From assembly GCA_046344715.1 (NCBI GenBank), contig JBKDKX010000002.1:124001-188000 (forward strand): a stretch of DNA of 64,000 nucleotides, given 5' to 3'. This DNA is from CAZAQK01 sp046344715 (lineage in GTDB: Bacteria > Pseudomonadota > Alphaproteobacteria > Rickettsiales > SXRF01). Both the position numbers and the translations under genes were made by a program. Below are positions 16,856 to 24,568 of this stretch, one piece after another; position 1 is the stretch's first letter; every line of letters begins with the position of its first letter. The notes under the pieces are model-generated. The model saw nothing but the letters and a program-made list of their open reading frames with translations, had not been told where the DNA came from and ran no database searches.

Positions 16856-18295
16856 TTAAACCTGCGTTCCGCCGACGGTGAGCTTTTCTAAGAGCATACT
16901 GGGCTGGCCGACGCCAACAGGTACCGATTGACCTGCTTTGCCACAAGTGCCCACCCCGTCATCAAGTTTCATATCATTGCCGATTCCGATGACATGCTTG
17001 AGGGCTTCCGGCCCATTGCCGATAAGAGTCGCACCTTTGAGGGGTGCGGTAATCTTGCCGTTTTCGACCAGATAGGCTTCTGAAGCCGAGAACACAAATT
17101 TGCCCGAAGTAATATCCACCTGCCCGCCGCCAAAATGTGTGGCATAGATACCCTTTTTCATGGAGGCGATCAAATCGGCGGGGTTGTCTTTTCCGTCCAT
17201 CATGTAGGTGTTGGTCATGCGCGGCATGGGGATATGTGCATAACTTTCGCGCCTGCCATTGCCGGTTGCACGCATATTCATCAGGCGTGCGTTTAATCTA
17301 TCCTGAATATAGCCGGTGAGGATGCCGTCTTCTATCAGCACAGTTTTAGATGTTGGGGTGCCTTCATCATCAATAGAGAGTGAGCCGCGCACATTATGGA
17401 TGGTGCCGTCATCCACCACGGTTACACCTTTAGACGCTACCTGTTTACCCAATAGGCCAGCAAATGCTGATGTACCTTTGCGGTTAAAATCACCTTCCAG
17501 CCCGTGGCCTACTGCTTCATGCAGCAGCACGCCGCACCAGCCTGGCCCAAGCATCACCGGCATTTCACCGGCGGGGGCGGGGATGGATTTAAGATTCACC
17601 AGTGCCTGGCGCAACGCTTCATCGGCCTGTTTCTGCCATGAAGATACATTTATATAGGAAGCATAGGGCACGCGTGCACCAGCGCCACTGCCGCCGGTTT
17701 CCATGCGGCCATTTTCTTCCACAATGACGCTTACATTAAGGCGTACCAGAGGGCGTATATCGCCCGCCTCGCTACCATCAGCTTTAATGATACGCACCGC
17801 TTGCCACACGCCGGAAAGCGAGGCCGACACCTGCTTTACACGTGCATCTTTGCTGCGCAAATACGCATCTATTTCCTGAAGCAGCTCAATTTTTGCGGTG
17901 AACTCTACTTCTTTAATAGGATTGATGTCTTTATATAATGCCTGATTGGTGCCAAAAGGAGGCGGGGTAAGTGCCGCAACACCCTTTTGCCCGTGATTTA
18001 CGGTTTTCACTGTCTGTGCTGCTCGATTCAGGGCGGCTTCACTTATTTCTGAGGCATGGGCATAGGCGCTTGATTCACCCAGCACGGAGCGCAGGCCAAA
18101 GCCCTGCATGGTATTGAAGCTGGCGTTTTTCAGTTTACCATCATCAAAATGCAGGCTTTCTGACTGGTTGTATTCAAAGAATAGCTCACCATCATCCATG
18201 CCGGAAAGGGCATTTTGCGTGATGCGCGTGGCGGCCTGTTTATCCAAGCCTGTCTGGTCAAAAAAGAGGGTATCGAGTGTTTTGAAATCGGTCAT
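16856..18295 (-). CDS. tldD: Metalloprotease TldD
   Basis: 479 residues from ATG 18295; the alternative TTG at 18331 is less likely. The zinc-binding HExxxH is seen at H259-E260-H264 (LLHEAVGHGLEGD), followed by RKGTSAFAG and the C-terminal FSASEAYLVENG block. TldD forms a heterodimer with TldE/PmbA that degrades unfolded peptides, matures microcin B17 and removes CcdA in E. coli. The partner tldE is not in this window. No clear ribosome-binding site. Confidence 0.94.
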   Translation of the reverse strand: MTDFKTLDTLFFDQTGLDKQAATRITQNALSGMDDGELFFEYNQSESLHFDDGKLKNASFNTMQGFGLRSVLGESSAYAHASEISEAALNRAAQTVKTVNHGQKGVAALTPPPFGTNQALYKDINPIKEVEFTAKIELLQEIDAYLRSKDARVKQVSASLSGVWQAVRIIKADGSEAGDIRPLVRLNVSVIVEENGRMETGGSGAGARVPYASYINVSSWQKQADEALRQALVNLKSIPAPAGEMPVMLGPGWCGVLLHEAVGHGLEGDFNRKGTSAFAGLLGKQVASKGVTVVDDGTIHNVRGSLSIDDEGTPTSKTVLIEDGILTGYIQDRLNARLMNMRATGNGRRESYAHIPMPRMTNTYMMDGKDNPADLIASMKKGIYATHFGGGQVDITSGKFVFSASEAYLVENGKITAPLKGATLIGNGPEALKHVIGIGNDMKLDDGVGTCGKAGQSVPVGVGQPSMLLEKLTVGGTQV

Positions 18296-18439
18296 GGTAT
18301 ATGCTATTACATAAAAGCGGGGACACAGCAAGTATACGTTAATACAAAATATATTGCGTATGTACGAAGGAAAGTTTACAAAACGAGTCGCACTGCGTGT
18401 TTTTTCCGTGCATTGCCTCTTAACATCTAGGAATTACGA

Positions 18440-19300
18440 ATGAAAAACCGTTTCTACTCCTTTGCATCCGCGATATTTTCGTTTTTTGCAAGTGCGCCCT
18501 CCCATGCGAGTGACAGCTTCGCTAAACCCTGGCAGCTCAATTTTCAGGAACCGGCAACGCCCGTTATGGAAAAACTGGTATTTACACATGATTTGCTCTT
18601 GGTGCTTATCACGGCCATCTCAGTTTTCGTATTACTGGCCATTGTTTATATTTGCGTGCGCTTCAATAAAAAAGCGAATCCGGTTGCCAGTAAAACCACG
18701 CATAATGTGAAGCTTGAGGTAATCTGGACGGTGATTCCTATCCTCATTCTGGTTGCTATTGCCATTCCATCGCTGCGTCTGCACTATTTCATGGAAGATG
18801 ATGTGGAAGCGGAAATGACGCTCAAAGTGGTGGGATACCAGTGGTATTGGCATTATGATTATCCGGATCATGGTAATTTTGGCTTTGATAGCTACATGAA
18901 GAAAAAAGAAGATTTGAAGGAAGGCGAGCATCGCCTGCTTGCGGTGGATAATCATGTCGTTGTGCCTGTAGATACAAAAGTGCGCGTGCTGCTTACCGCA
19001 GGGGATGTCATTCACGCATGGGCAATGCCTGCATTCGGCGTAAAGCGTGATGCTGTGCCGGGGCGCTTGAACAGCAGCTGGTTCAAAGCAACAAAAATTG
19101 GTCGTTATTATGGCCAGTGCTCAGAGCTTTGCGGCGTTGGTCATGGCTTCATGCCGATTGTGGTGGATGTTGTAAGCAAAGAAGACTTTGCTGCATGGGT
19201 CGCTACCAAGCAGAAAGAAGCAGGCATTGTGCCGGAAGCAGAGAAAGCCTCTGCGCCTGCCGATAAAGCAGCCGAAAAGAAACCAGCTTCAGATATTTAG
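18440..19300 (+). CDS. coxB: Cytochrome c oxidase subunit II
   Basis: 286 residues: signal-like N-terminus (to about Ala23), two membrane helices (about 50-72 and 95-112) and a periplasmic cupredoxin domain. The CuA ligands are all present: H192, C227, E229, C231, H235 and M238 (CSELCGVGHGFM). QWYWHYDYP supplies the electron-entry Trp. The tail is Ala/Lys/Glu-rich. It passes electrons from cytochrome c to subunit I. It is first in the cox operon; the gap to tldD (18296-18439) should contain the promoter. Confidence 0.97.
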   Translation: MKNRFYSFASAIFSFFASAPSHASDSFAKPWQLNFQEPATPVMEKLVFTHDLLLVLITAISVFVLLAIVYICVRFNKKANPVASKTTHNVKLEVIWTVIPILILVAIAIPSLRLHYFMEDDVEAEMTLKVVGYQWYWHYDYPDHGNFGFDSYMKKKEDLKEGEHRLLAVDNHVVVPVDTKVRVLLTAGDVIHAWAMPAFGVKRDAVPGRLNSSWFKATKIGRYYGQCSELCGVGHGFMPIVVDVVSKEDFAAWVATKQKEAGIVPEAEKASAPADKAAEKKPASDI

Positions 19301-19321
19301 TTCAGGATCAGGAAACATATT

Positions 19322-20911
19322 ATGAGTTACGCAGCAGATTCACACGACCACCACCACAACCCAACCGGCTGGAGACGCTGGCTGTTTTCCACCAACCATA
19401 AAGATATTGGTACGATGTATCTGATATTTGCGGTGGTGGCGGGGTTAGCCGGAACATTTTTCTCAGTCTTGCTGCGTATCCAGCTGGCAACGCCTGAGGG
19501 AACATTCTTCGGCGGTAATTACCAGATGTATAATGTGGTACTTACCGCGCATGCGTTTATCATGGTATTTTTCCTTGTAATGCCTGCGTTGATTGGTGGG
19601 TTTGGTAACTGGTTTGTACCTATTATGATTGGTGCGCCGGATATGGCGTTCCCGCGTATGAACAATATCAGTTTCTGGCTGCTTATTCCCGCATTTCTGC
19701 TGTTGCTTGGATCTGCGTTCGTAGATGAAGGTGTTGGTACAGGCTGGACTGTCTATCCGCCACTTTCACAGATCGCATCGCATCCCGGTATGTCAGTGGA
19801 CATGGGTATTTTTGCTCTGCACCTTGCAGGGATTTCCTCCATTCTCGGTGCAATAAACTTTATCGTTACCATTTTCAACATGCGCGCTCCCGGGATGTCA
19901 CTATTCAAAATGCCGCTGTTTCCGTGGTCAATTTTAATCACTGCATTTCTGCTTCTCCTCGCGCTTCCTGTGCTTGGCGGCGCGATTACCATGCTGCTTA
20001 CCGATCGTAATTTCGGCACCCATTTCTTTGATCCGGCAGGTGGTGGAGATCCGCTTCTGTTCCAGCATTTGTTCTGGTTCTTCGGCCATCCGGAAGTGTA
20101 CATCCTGATTCTGCCTGCGTTTGGTGTTATCAGCGAAATCGTATCCACCTTCTCACGCAAGCCGGTGTTTGGCTATATGGGCATGGTGTTCGCCATGTGT
20201 GCCATCGGCTTCCTAGGCTTCATCGTATGGGCGCATCATATGTTTACCGTGGGTCTGTCTAAAGACACCATGGCGTATTACATGGTGGCAACCATGATCA
20301 TTGCAGTGCCAACCGGTGTAAAAATCTTCTCATGGCTTGGCACGATGTGGGGTGGTTCTATCACTTTTGAAACGCCGATGTTGTTTGCTATCGGTTTCAT
20401 CTTCCTCTTTGTGGTGGGTGGTGTGACTGGTGTGGTGCTTGCCAACGCTGCGGTGGATATTCCACTGCATGACACCTATTACGTGGTGGCGCATTTCCAT
20501 TATGTAATGTCGCTGGGTGCGGTGTTTGCGATTTTTGCTGCGTTTTATTACTGGTTTGGCAAAATGTCTGGTCGCATGTATTCGGAGCCGCTGGCGAAAA
20601 TCCATTTCTGGATGTTCTTCATCGGTGCGAACCTTACCTTCTTCCCACAACATTTCTTGGGTCTTGCAGGTATGCCGCGTCGTATTCCTGATTATCCGGA
20701 TGTATATGCGGGGTGGAATTATGTTTCCTCCATCGGCTCCTATATCGGTGCTGCATCAGCGATACTGTTCCTCTTTGTAGTGTGGCGCGCATTTGCTGCT
20801 GGCAAGCCATGCCCAAACAACCAGTGGGGCGAAGGCGCAAAAACCATGGAATGGCAGCTGCCTTCACCGCCGGCATTCCATACGTTTGAGAAACTGCCGG
20901 TATTTAAATAG
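19322..20911 (+). CDS. coxA: Cytochrome c oxidase subunit I (aa3-type)
   Basis: 529 residues with 12 predicted helices. Metal ligands: H77 and H393 (heme a), H391 (heme a3), and H256, H305, H306 (CuB), with the cross-linked Y260. E258 in HPEVY marks the D-channel and K334 in VPTGVK the K-channel, so this is a canonical A1-type oxidase. It reduces O2 to water and pumps protons. It starts 21 bp after coxB. Confidence 0.98.
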   Translation: MSYAADSHDHHHNPTGWRRWLFSTNHKDIGTMYLIFAVVAGLAGTFFSVLLRIQLATPEGTFFGGNYQMYNVVLTAHAFIMVFFLVMPALIGGFGNWFVPIMIGAPDMAFPRMNNISFWLLIPAFLLLLGSAFVDEGVGTGWTVYPPLSQIASHPGMSVDMGIFALHLAGISSILGAINFIVTIFNMRAPGMSLFKMPLFPWSILITAFLLLLALPVLGGAITMLLTDRNFGTHFFDPAGGGDPLLFQHLFWFFGHPEVYILILPAFGVISEIVSTFSRKPVFGYMGMVFAMCAIGFLGFIVWAHHMFTVGLSKDTMAYYMVATMIIAVPTGVKIFSWLGTMWGGSITFETPMLFAIGFIFLFVVGGVTGVVLANAAVDIPLHDTYYVVAHFHYVMSLGAVFAIFAAFYYWFGKMSGRMYSEPLAKIHFWMFFIGANLTFFPQHFLGLAGMPRRIPDYPDVYAGWNYVSSIGSYIGAASAILFLFVVWRAFAAGKPCPNNQWGEGAKTMEWQLPSPPAFHTFEKLPVFK

Positions 20912-20967
20912 GCATTAGGGATTGAGTTATGACTACACACGTGGTGCTTCCCCAATCCCCAATGCCT
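20910..20967. repeat. Inverted repeat spanning the ctaB start
   Basis: AGGCATTAGGGATTG (20910-20924) in the coxA-ctaB gap pairs, 14 of 15 bases, with CAATCCCCAATGCCT (20953-20967) inside the first codons of ctaB. The hairpin would enclose the ctaB ribosome-binding site and ATG (20929). The arms are the same word family as the repeat at 15670-15746. Confidence 0.65.
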
Positions 20968-21849
20968 GATGTCCAAGCCTTTTCGACTGTCGGCGATTAC
21001 ATCACCCTGCTCAAGCCAGGCGTCATGTCGCTGGTGGTGTTTACCGGTGGGGCGGGGATGCTGGTGGCACCTGGGCACATCAATCTTTTACAGCAATTCA
21101 TGACACTTCTGTGTATTGCTATGGCGTCAGGTGCCGGTGCGGCCATGAATATGTGGTTTGACCGTGATATTGACGCTATCATGAAACGTACACAAAAACG
21201 CCCCGTGCCGGCTGGCCGCGTTGCTCCGGAAGATGCGCTGGCGTTCGGATTATTTCTATCCGCGGCGTCAGTAATGTTGATGAGCTTGGCATTAAATTGG
21301 GTGGCGGCGGCATTATTGGCCTTTGCTATTTTCTTTTATGTTGTAATTTACACCATGTGGCTGAAACGCTTAACACCGCAAAATATTGTTATCGGCGGTG
21401 CCGCAGGCGCATTCCCACCCATGATTGGCTGGGCAGCCGTTACGGGTGATATTACGCTGCAATCTATCCTGCTATTTATGATTATATTTTTGTGGACGCC
21501 GCCCCATTTTTGGGCATTGGCGCTGTACCGTAGCGGGGATTATGAAAAGGCAGGTGTGCCCATGATGCCGGTGGTAGCAGGCAGTGAAAGCACTAAACGT
21601 CAAATGGGGTTCTATACGTGTTTACTTACCATTTGCTGCCTCTCTCTGCCATTTTTGGGTATGGCTGGGGTGCTGTATGCGGGATGCGCTACGGTGCTTT
21701 CTGTGGTTTTTCTGTATCACATATACAAGGTAGTGGGTGATACATCGGATAAATGGGCAAAGAAAACATTTGGCTTTTCCATTTTATATCTTTTTATGCT
21801 ATTTACTGTGCTTGTGCTTGATGCCGCGTTTGTGCAATCAGGCTTTTAG
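20929..21849 (+). CDS. ctaB: Protoheme IX farnesyltransferase (heme o synthase)
   Basis: 306 residues, UbiA superfamily with about eight membrane helices. The first Asp-rich motif is NMWFDRDIDAIMKRT and the second region is GDYEKAGVPM with preceding WTPPHFWALAL. It attaches farnesyl to heme b for the oxidase's heme a. The first 13-15 residues contain a stretch (LPQSPMPDVQ) encoded by a repeat arm, so the N-terminus may be partly repeat-derived. Starts 17 bp after coxA. Confidence 0.95.
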   Translation: MTTHVVLPQSPMPDVQAFSTVGDYITLLKPGVMSLVVFTGGAGMLVAPGHINLLQQFMTLLCIAMASGAGAAMNMWFDRDIDAIMKRTQKRPVPAGRVAPEDALAFGLFLSAASVMLMSLALNWVAAALLAFAIFFYVVIYTMWLKRLTPQNIVIGGAAGAFPPMIGWAAVTGDITLQSILLFMIIFLWTPPHFWALALYRSGDYEKAGVPMMPVVAGSESTKRQMGFYTCLLTICCLSLPFLGMAGVLYAGCATVLSVVFLYHIYKVVGDTSDKWAKKTFGFSILYLFMLFTVLVLDAAFVQSGF

Positions 21850-21859
21850 GGGATTTTTT

Positions 21860-22042
21860 ATGGATACAAGTAAAAATGAAGCTGCGCTGCATAAAGTTCA
21901 AGCACTTGCAGAGATTACGCAACAAACCATTTACCTGATGGGAGCAAGCTTCTTGCTTGGAAGTCTAACCACGCTGTTTATGCTTCTCATTCTTGATTGG
22001 GTTCGCCAGAGCAAGGCAGAGAGGGCAGAAAGAAACGGTTAG
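21860..22042 (+). CDS. 60-residue single-helix membrane protein of the cox operon
   Basis: ATG 21860 is preceded by AGGGGA at good spacing. The peptide has a charged N-terminal helix (about 1-24), one membrane helix (about 25-46, TIYLMGASFLLGSLTTLFMLLI) ending in LDW, and a basic tail. It lies between ctaB and the coxF-like gene, 10 bp after ctaB. It may be a small subunit or assembly factor of the oxidase; no family recognised. Confidence 0.65.
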   Translation: MDTSKNEAALHKVQALAEITQQTIYLMGASFLLGSLTTLFMLLILDWVRQSKAERAERNG

Positions 22043-22047
22043 TTTTT

Positions 22048-22170
22048 ATGCCACATTCTGAGCAACATCGTAGCCAGAGGCGTAAGAATCTGGCGTTGTT
22101 TCTTTTTCTTCTTGTACTCATTGCACTTCTTTATGCCATCACCATCATGAGGCTTAAGGGCATGGGTTAG
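22048..22170 (+). CDS. CoxF-like 40-residue membrane protein
   Basis: Encodes 40 residues: basic N-terminus (SQRRKNLAL), one hydrophobic helix (about 15-33) and the end TIMRLKGMG. Basic head, helix and the T-[IV]-x-R-L ending match the short CoxF-type proteins commonly found directly before ctaG in alphaproteobacterial cox operons. Probably inner membrane. The gap to ctaG is 7 bp. Function is not well established. Confidence 0.7.
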   Translation: MPHSEQHRSQRRKNLALFLFLLVLIALLYAITIMRLKGMG

Positions 22171-22177
22171 TGCCGCC

Positions 22178-22711
22178 GTGAGCAACAAGCATAACAAAAA
22201 TATTTCTCTTGCGATCAACTTGCTTGCGATTGTAGCAGGTATGGTGTTGCTTGCCTATGCATCGGTTCCATTATACCGGCTTTTCTGTGCAGTGACCGGC
22301 TATGGTGGCACGACACAATCATCTGTAGCACTGCCAGATAAAATATATGATCGGGAAATAACTGTGAGGTTTAATGCCGATATTGACCCTGCGCTTGATT
22401 GGGGTTTTAAGCCAGGCGAGAAAAAGCAAGTGATTAAGATTGGCGAATCGGCGCTGACCTACTATGTGGCAAAAAACAAGACAAACCGGCCTATTATAGG
22501 ACATGCCACTTATAATGTAGTCCCGCATAAGGCAGGGCAGTATTTTGTTAAAGTAGCGTGTTTTTGCTTTGAGGAGCAGACATTGCAGGCGAAGCAAGAA
22601 GTCAATATGCCAATATCTTACTATATAGATCCAGCTATTATGGATGATCCGGAAATGAATGATGTGCAAACAATTACATTGTCTTATACGTTTTTTCCGC
22701 TAAAGGAATAG
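22178..22711 (+). CDS. ctaG: Cytochrome c oxidase assembly protein CtaG (Cox11)
   Basis: 177 residues with a GTG start at 22178; no ATG fits the frame. One N-terminal helix (about 9-30, ending VPLYRLFC), then a periplasmic Ig-like domain with the copper-binding CFCF motif (VACFCFEEQTL). It delivers copper to CuB of subunit I. The conserved VPLYRLFCAVTGYGGTT block confirms it. Confidence 0.94.
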   Translation: MSNKHNKNISLAINLLAIVAGMVLLAYASVPLYRLFCAVTGYGGTTQSSVALPDKIYDREITVRFNADIDPALDWGFKPGEKKQVIKIGESALTYYVAKNKTNRPIIGHATYNVVPHKAGQYFVKVACFCFEEQTLQAKQEVNMPISYYIDPAIMDDPEMNDVQTITLSYTFFPLKE

Positions 22712-22717
22712 CTTTCA

Positions 22718-22796
22718 GGTTTGAGATTTCAGGTTTCAGCATTAAGAATATGTTATTATTCTTTAGCTAAAACCTGAAACCTGTGAGCTGAAACCT
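22718..22796. repeat. Long stem-loop between ctaG and coxC
   Basis: The left part holds AGGTTTGAGATTTCAGGTTTCAGC and the right part its near-complement, GCTAAAACCTGAAACC...GCTGAAACCT. In the centre AAGAATA (22744-22750) pairs perfectly with TATTCTT (22757-22763). The structure occupies the 100-bp gap, ending just before the coxC ribosome-binding site. It could slow or protect the transcript between ctaG and coxC. Confidence 0.65.
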
Positions 22797-22811
22797 TACT
22801 TAGGAGTAACT

Positions 22812-23765
22812 ATGTCGCACCACCAAGATCATCCCTACCATTTGGTTAATCCAAGCCCTTGGCCAATTTTAAGCTCACTTGCCCTGTTCCTGCTTACCTT
22901 GGGTATGGCAATGTTCATGCATAAGCACTCTATCGGTGGTATAGTGGCTCTAGCTGGTCTTGCCTTGATGCTATACTGCATGTATGGCTGGTGGTCTGAT
23001 GTGGTAAAAGAAGCGCGCGAAGAGAAGGCGCATACACGTGAAGTAACACGTGGATTACGTTTCGGTATGGCGTTGTTCATTGCTTCGGAAGTGATGTTTT
23101 TTGCGGCGTTTTTCTGGGCATTTTTTGGTGCGAGCACTTTGCCTAAATTGCCACTTGAGGAAGTATGGGCTGTTGCTGAAGGTATTTGGCCACCAAAAGG
23201 CATCGAGCCGTTTGATCCATGGCATCTGCCATTCCTGAATACGCTGATTCTTCTGCTTTCTGGTACAACGGTGACATGGGCGCATTATGCTATCCTGCAC
23301 AACCAGCAGAAGCAGGCGGTACAAGCATTGTGGTATACTGTAATCCTCGGCGTTATATTTACGCTCTGCCAAGCCTATGAATATTCTCATGCCGCGTTTG
23401 GTTTTAAGGACGGCATCTATGCATCGACTTTCTATATGGCAACTGGCTTTCACGGGTTTCACGTGATTGTAGGGACTATTTTCCTTGCTGTGTGCCTTGT
23501 GCGTGCGAAGAAAGGCCACTTTGTGCCAAACCAGCATCTGGGTTTTGAATTCGCTGCGTGGTATTGGCATTTTGTAGACGTGGTATGGTTGTTCCTGTTC
23601 GTGTTTGTGTATGTGGATATGGCGAACAAGCTCATGCCAGCATTCATGTCGATATTTACCGGCACAAACATGCTTATATTCTTTATAGCGTCACTGATTG
23701 GCACCGGATTCGGTGTGTGGCGTGTGATCATGAAGGGTGGCATGTCGAAGGTGGCTCATCATTAA
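22812..23765 (+). CDS. coxC: Cytochrome c oxidase subunit III
   Basis: 317 residues, seven helices. HPYHLVNPSPWP at the N-terminus, REEKAHTREVTRGLRFGMALFIASEVMFF and the C-terminal GFEFAAWYWHFVDVVWLFLF are hallmark blocks. Longer than mitochondrial subunit III (about 261 aa), with an extra segment around residues 115-135 and a C-terminal extension with one more hydrophobic stretch. GGAG lies before the ATG. It stabilises proton uptake in subunit I. Confidence 0.96.
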   Translation: MSHHQDHPYHLVNPSPWPILSSLALFLLTLGMAMFMHKHSIGGIVALAGLALMLYCMYGWWSDVVKEAREEKAHTREVTRGLRFGMALFIASEVMFFAAFFWAFFGASTLPKLPLEEVWAVAEGIWPPKGIEPFDPWHLPFLNTLILLLSGTTVTWAHYAILHNQQKQAVQALWYTVILGVIFTLCQAYEYSHAAFGFKDGIYASTFYMATGFHGFHVIVGTIFLAVCLVRAKKGHFVPNQHLGFEFAAWYWHFVDVVWLFLFVFVYVDMANKLMPAFMSIFTGTNMLIFFIASLIGTGFGVWRVIMKGGMSKVAHH

Positions 23766-24093
23766 GCTCTTTCGCTGTCCGCGCTGTCAGAAAGGTCGGC
23801 TGTTTTCTGGTTTGCTGACCTTGGTGGAGGCGTGCAGCGAATGTCGCATAAAACTCAGAGAACAAGAGCAGGGCGATGGGCCTGCTTTCTTTGCCATACT
23901 TTTAATAGGTACGCTGGTTGGAATATTTTCTGCGGTGGTAGAAATTAAATACGAACCAGCATTCTGGGTGCATGCGGCATTGTGGATTCCGTTTATAGTT
24001 ATCGGCTCATTGCTGTGTATCCGCCTGTTTAAGGCGATGCTGATTGCCGCGCAATACAAGTGGCGTGAGCAGGATTTTGGTAATTCTAATTAA
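23737..24093 (+). CDS. DUF983 family membrane protein
   Basis: 118 residues if started at GTG 23737, overlapping coxC by 29 bp. A zinc-finger-like pair (CPRCQKGRLF and CSECRIKL) precedes two membrane helices (about 50-66 and 76-98). DUF983 genes are habitually found after coxC in Alphaproteobacteria and are thought to be linked to oxidase assembly; the biochemical role is unknown. The exact start is uncertain. It overlaps the convergent tspO-like gene by 8 bp. Confidence 0.85.
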   Translation: MACRRWLIIKLFRCPRCQKGRLFSGLLTLVEACSECRIKLREQEQGDGPAFFAILLIGTLVGIFSAVVEIKYEPAFWVHAALWIPFIVIGSLLCIRLFKAMLIAAQYKWREQDFGNSN

Positions 24094-24568
24094 GCGCTAA
24101 GATAGCATGGTTTAAGTGCAAGGCGAATGATACCCAAAGCACATACGGTATAAGCAGGTAAGAAGCCGGTTTATCTGCTTTGTTAAAAACTGCTATGTTC
24201 CAAAGTATTGCCGCATACAGGAAAGTAATAACGATTGCTCCCAGCAGTGGCGATTGCAGGCCAAAAAATACCGGCGTCCACAGTGCATTGAGTAAAATTT
24301 GCACCCAGTATGGGCGCATCAGCGGAGAGTAGAATTTTGCAGCAAAACGTGCATTCGGAAACATCTGCCACACGCGCCAACCAGAAATGGCAATCATGAT
24401 GTAAAGCGTTGTCCATACCGGCCCGAATACCCAGTTGGGTGGGCTGGTTTCTGGTTTATTTAAGCCAGCATACCATGTGGGTATCGAGTCAATGGTAATA
24501 GTAGATCCAACTGCCGAGATGGCAAACATCAACAGCAAAAATCCCGCTAGTGTGCGGTATTGCCCCAC
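24086..24568 (-). CDS. tspO: TspO/MBR-family membrane protein
   Basis: 160 residues, five helices. Trp-rich signature PPNWVFGPVWTTLYIMIAIS and WTPVFFG match the TspO/peripheral benzodiazepine receptor family. Such proteins bind tetrapyrroles and cholesterol and regulate responses to light, oxygen or stress. It ends inside the cox-cluster DUF983 gene and begins one base after maeB, so it may be cotranscribed from the maeB side or from within it; the order tspO-maeB on the minus strand places maeB downstream. Confidence 0.88.
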   Translation of the reverse strand: MGQYRTLAGFLLLMFAISAVGSTITIDSIPTWYAGLNKPETSPPNWVFGPVWTTLYIMIAISGWRVWQMFPNARFAAKFYSPLMRPYWVQILLNALWTPVFFGLQSPLLGAIVITFLYAAILWNIAVFNKADKPASYLLIPYVLWVSFALHLNHAILALN

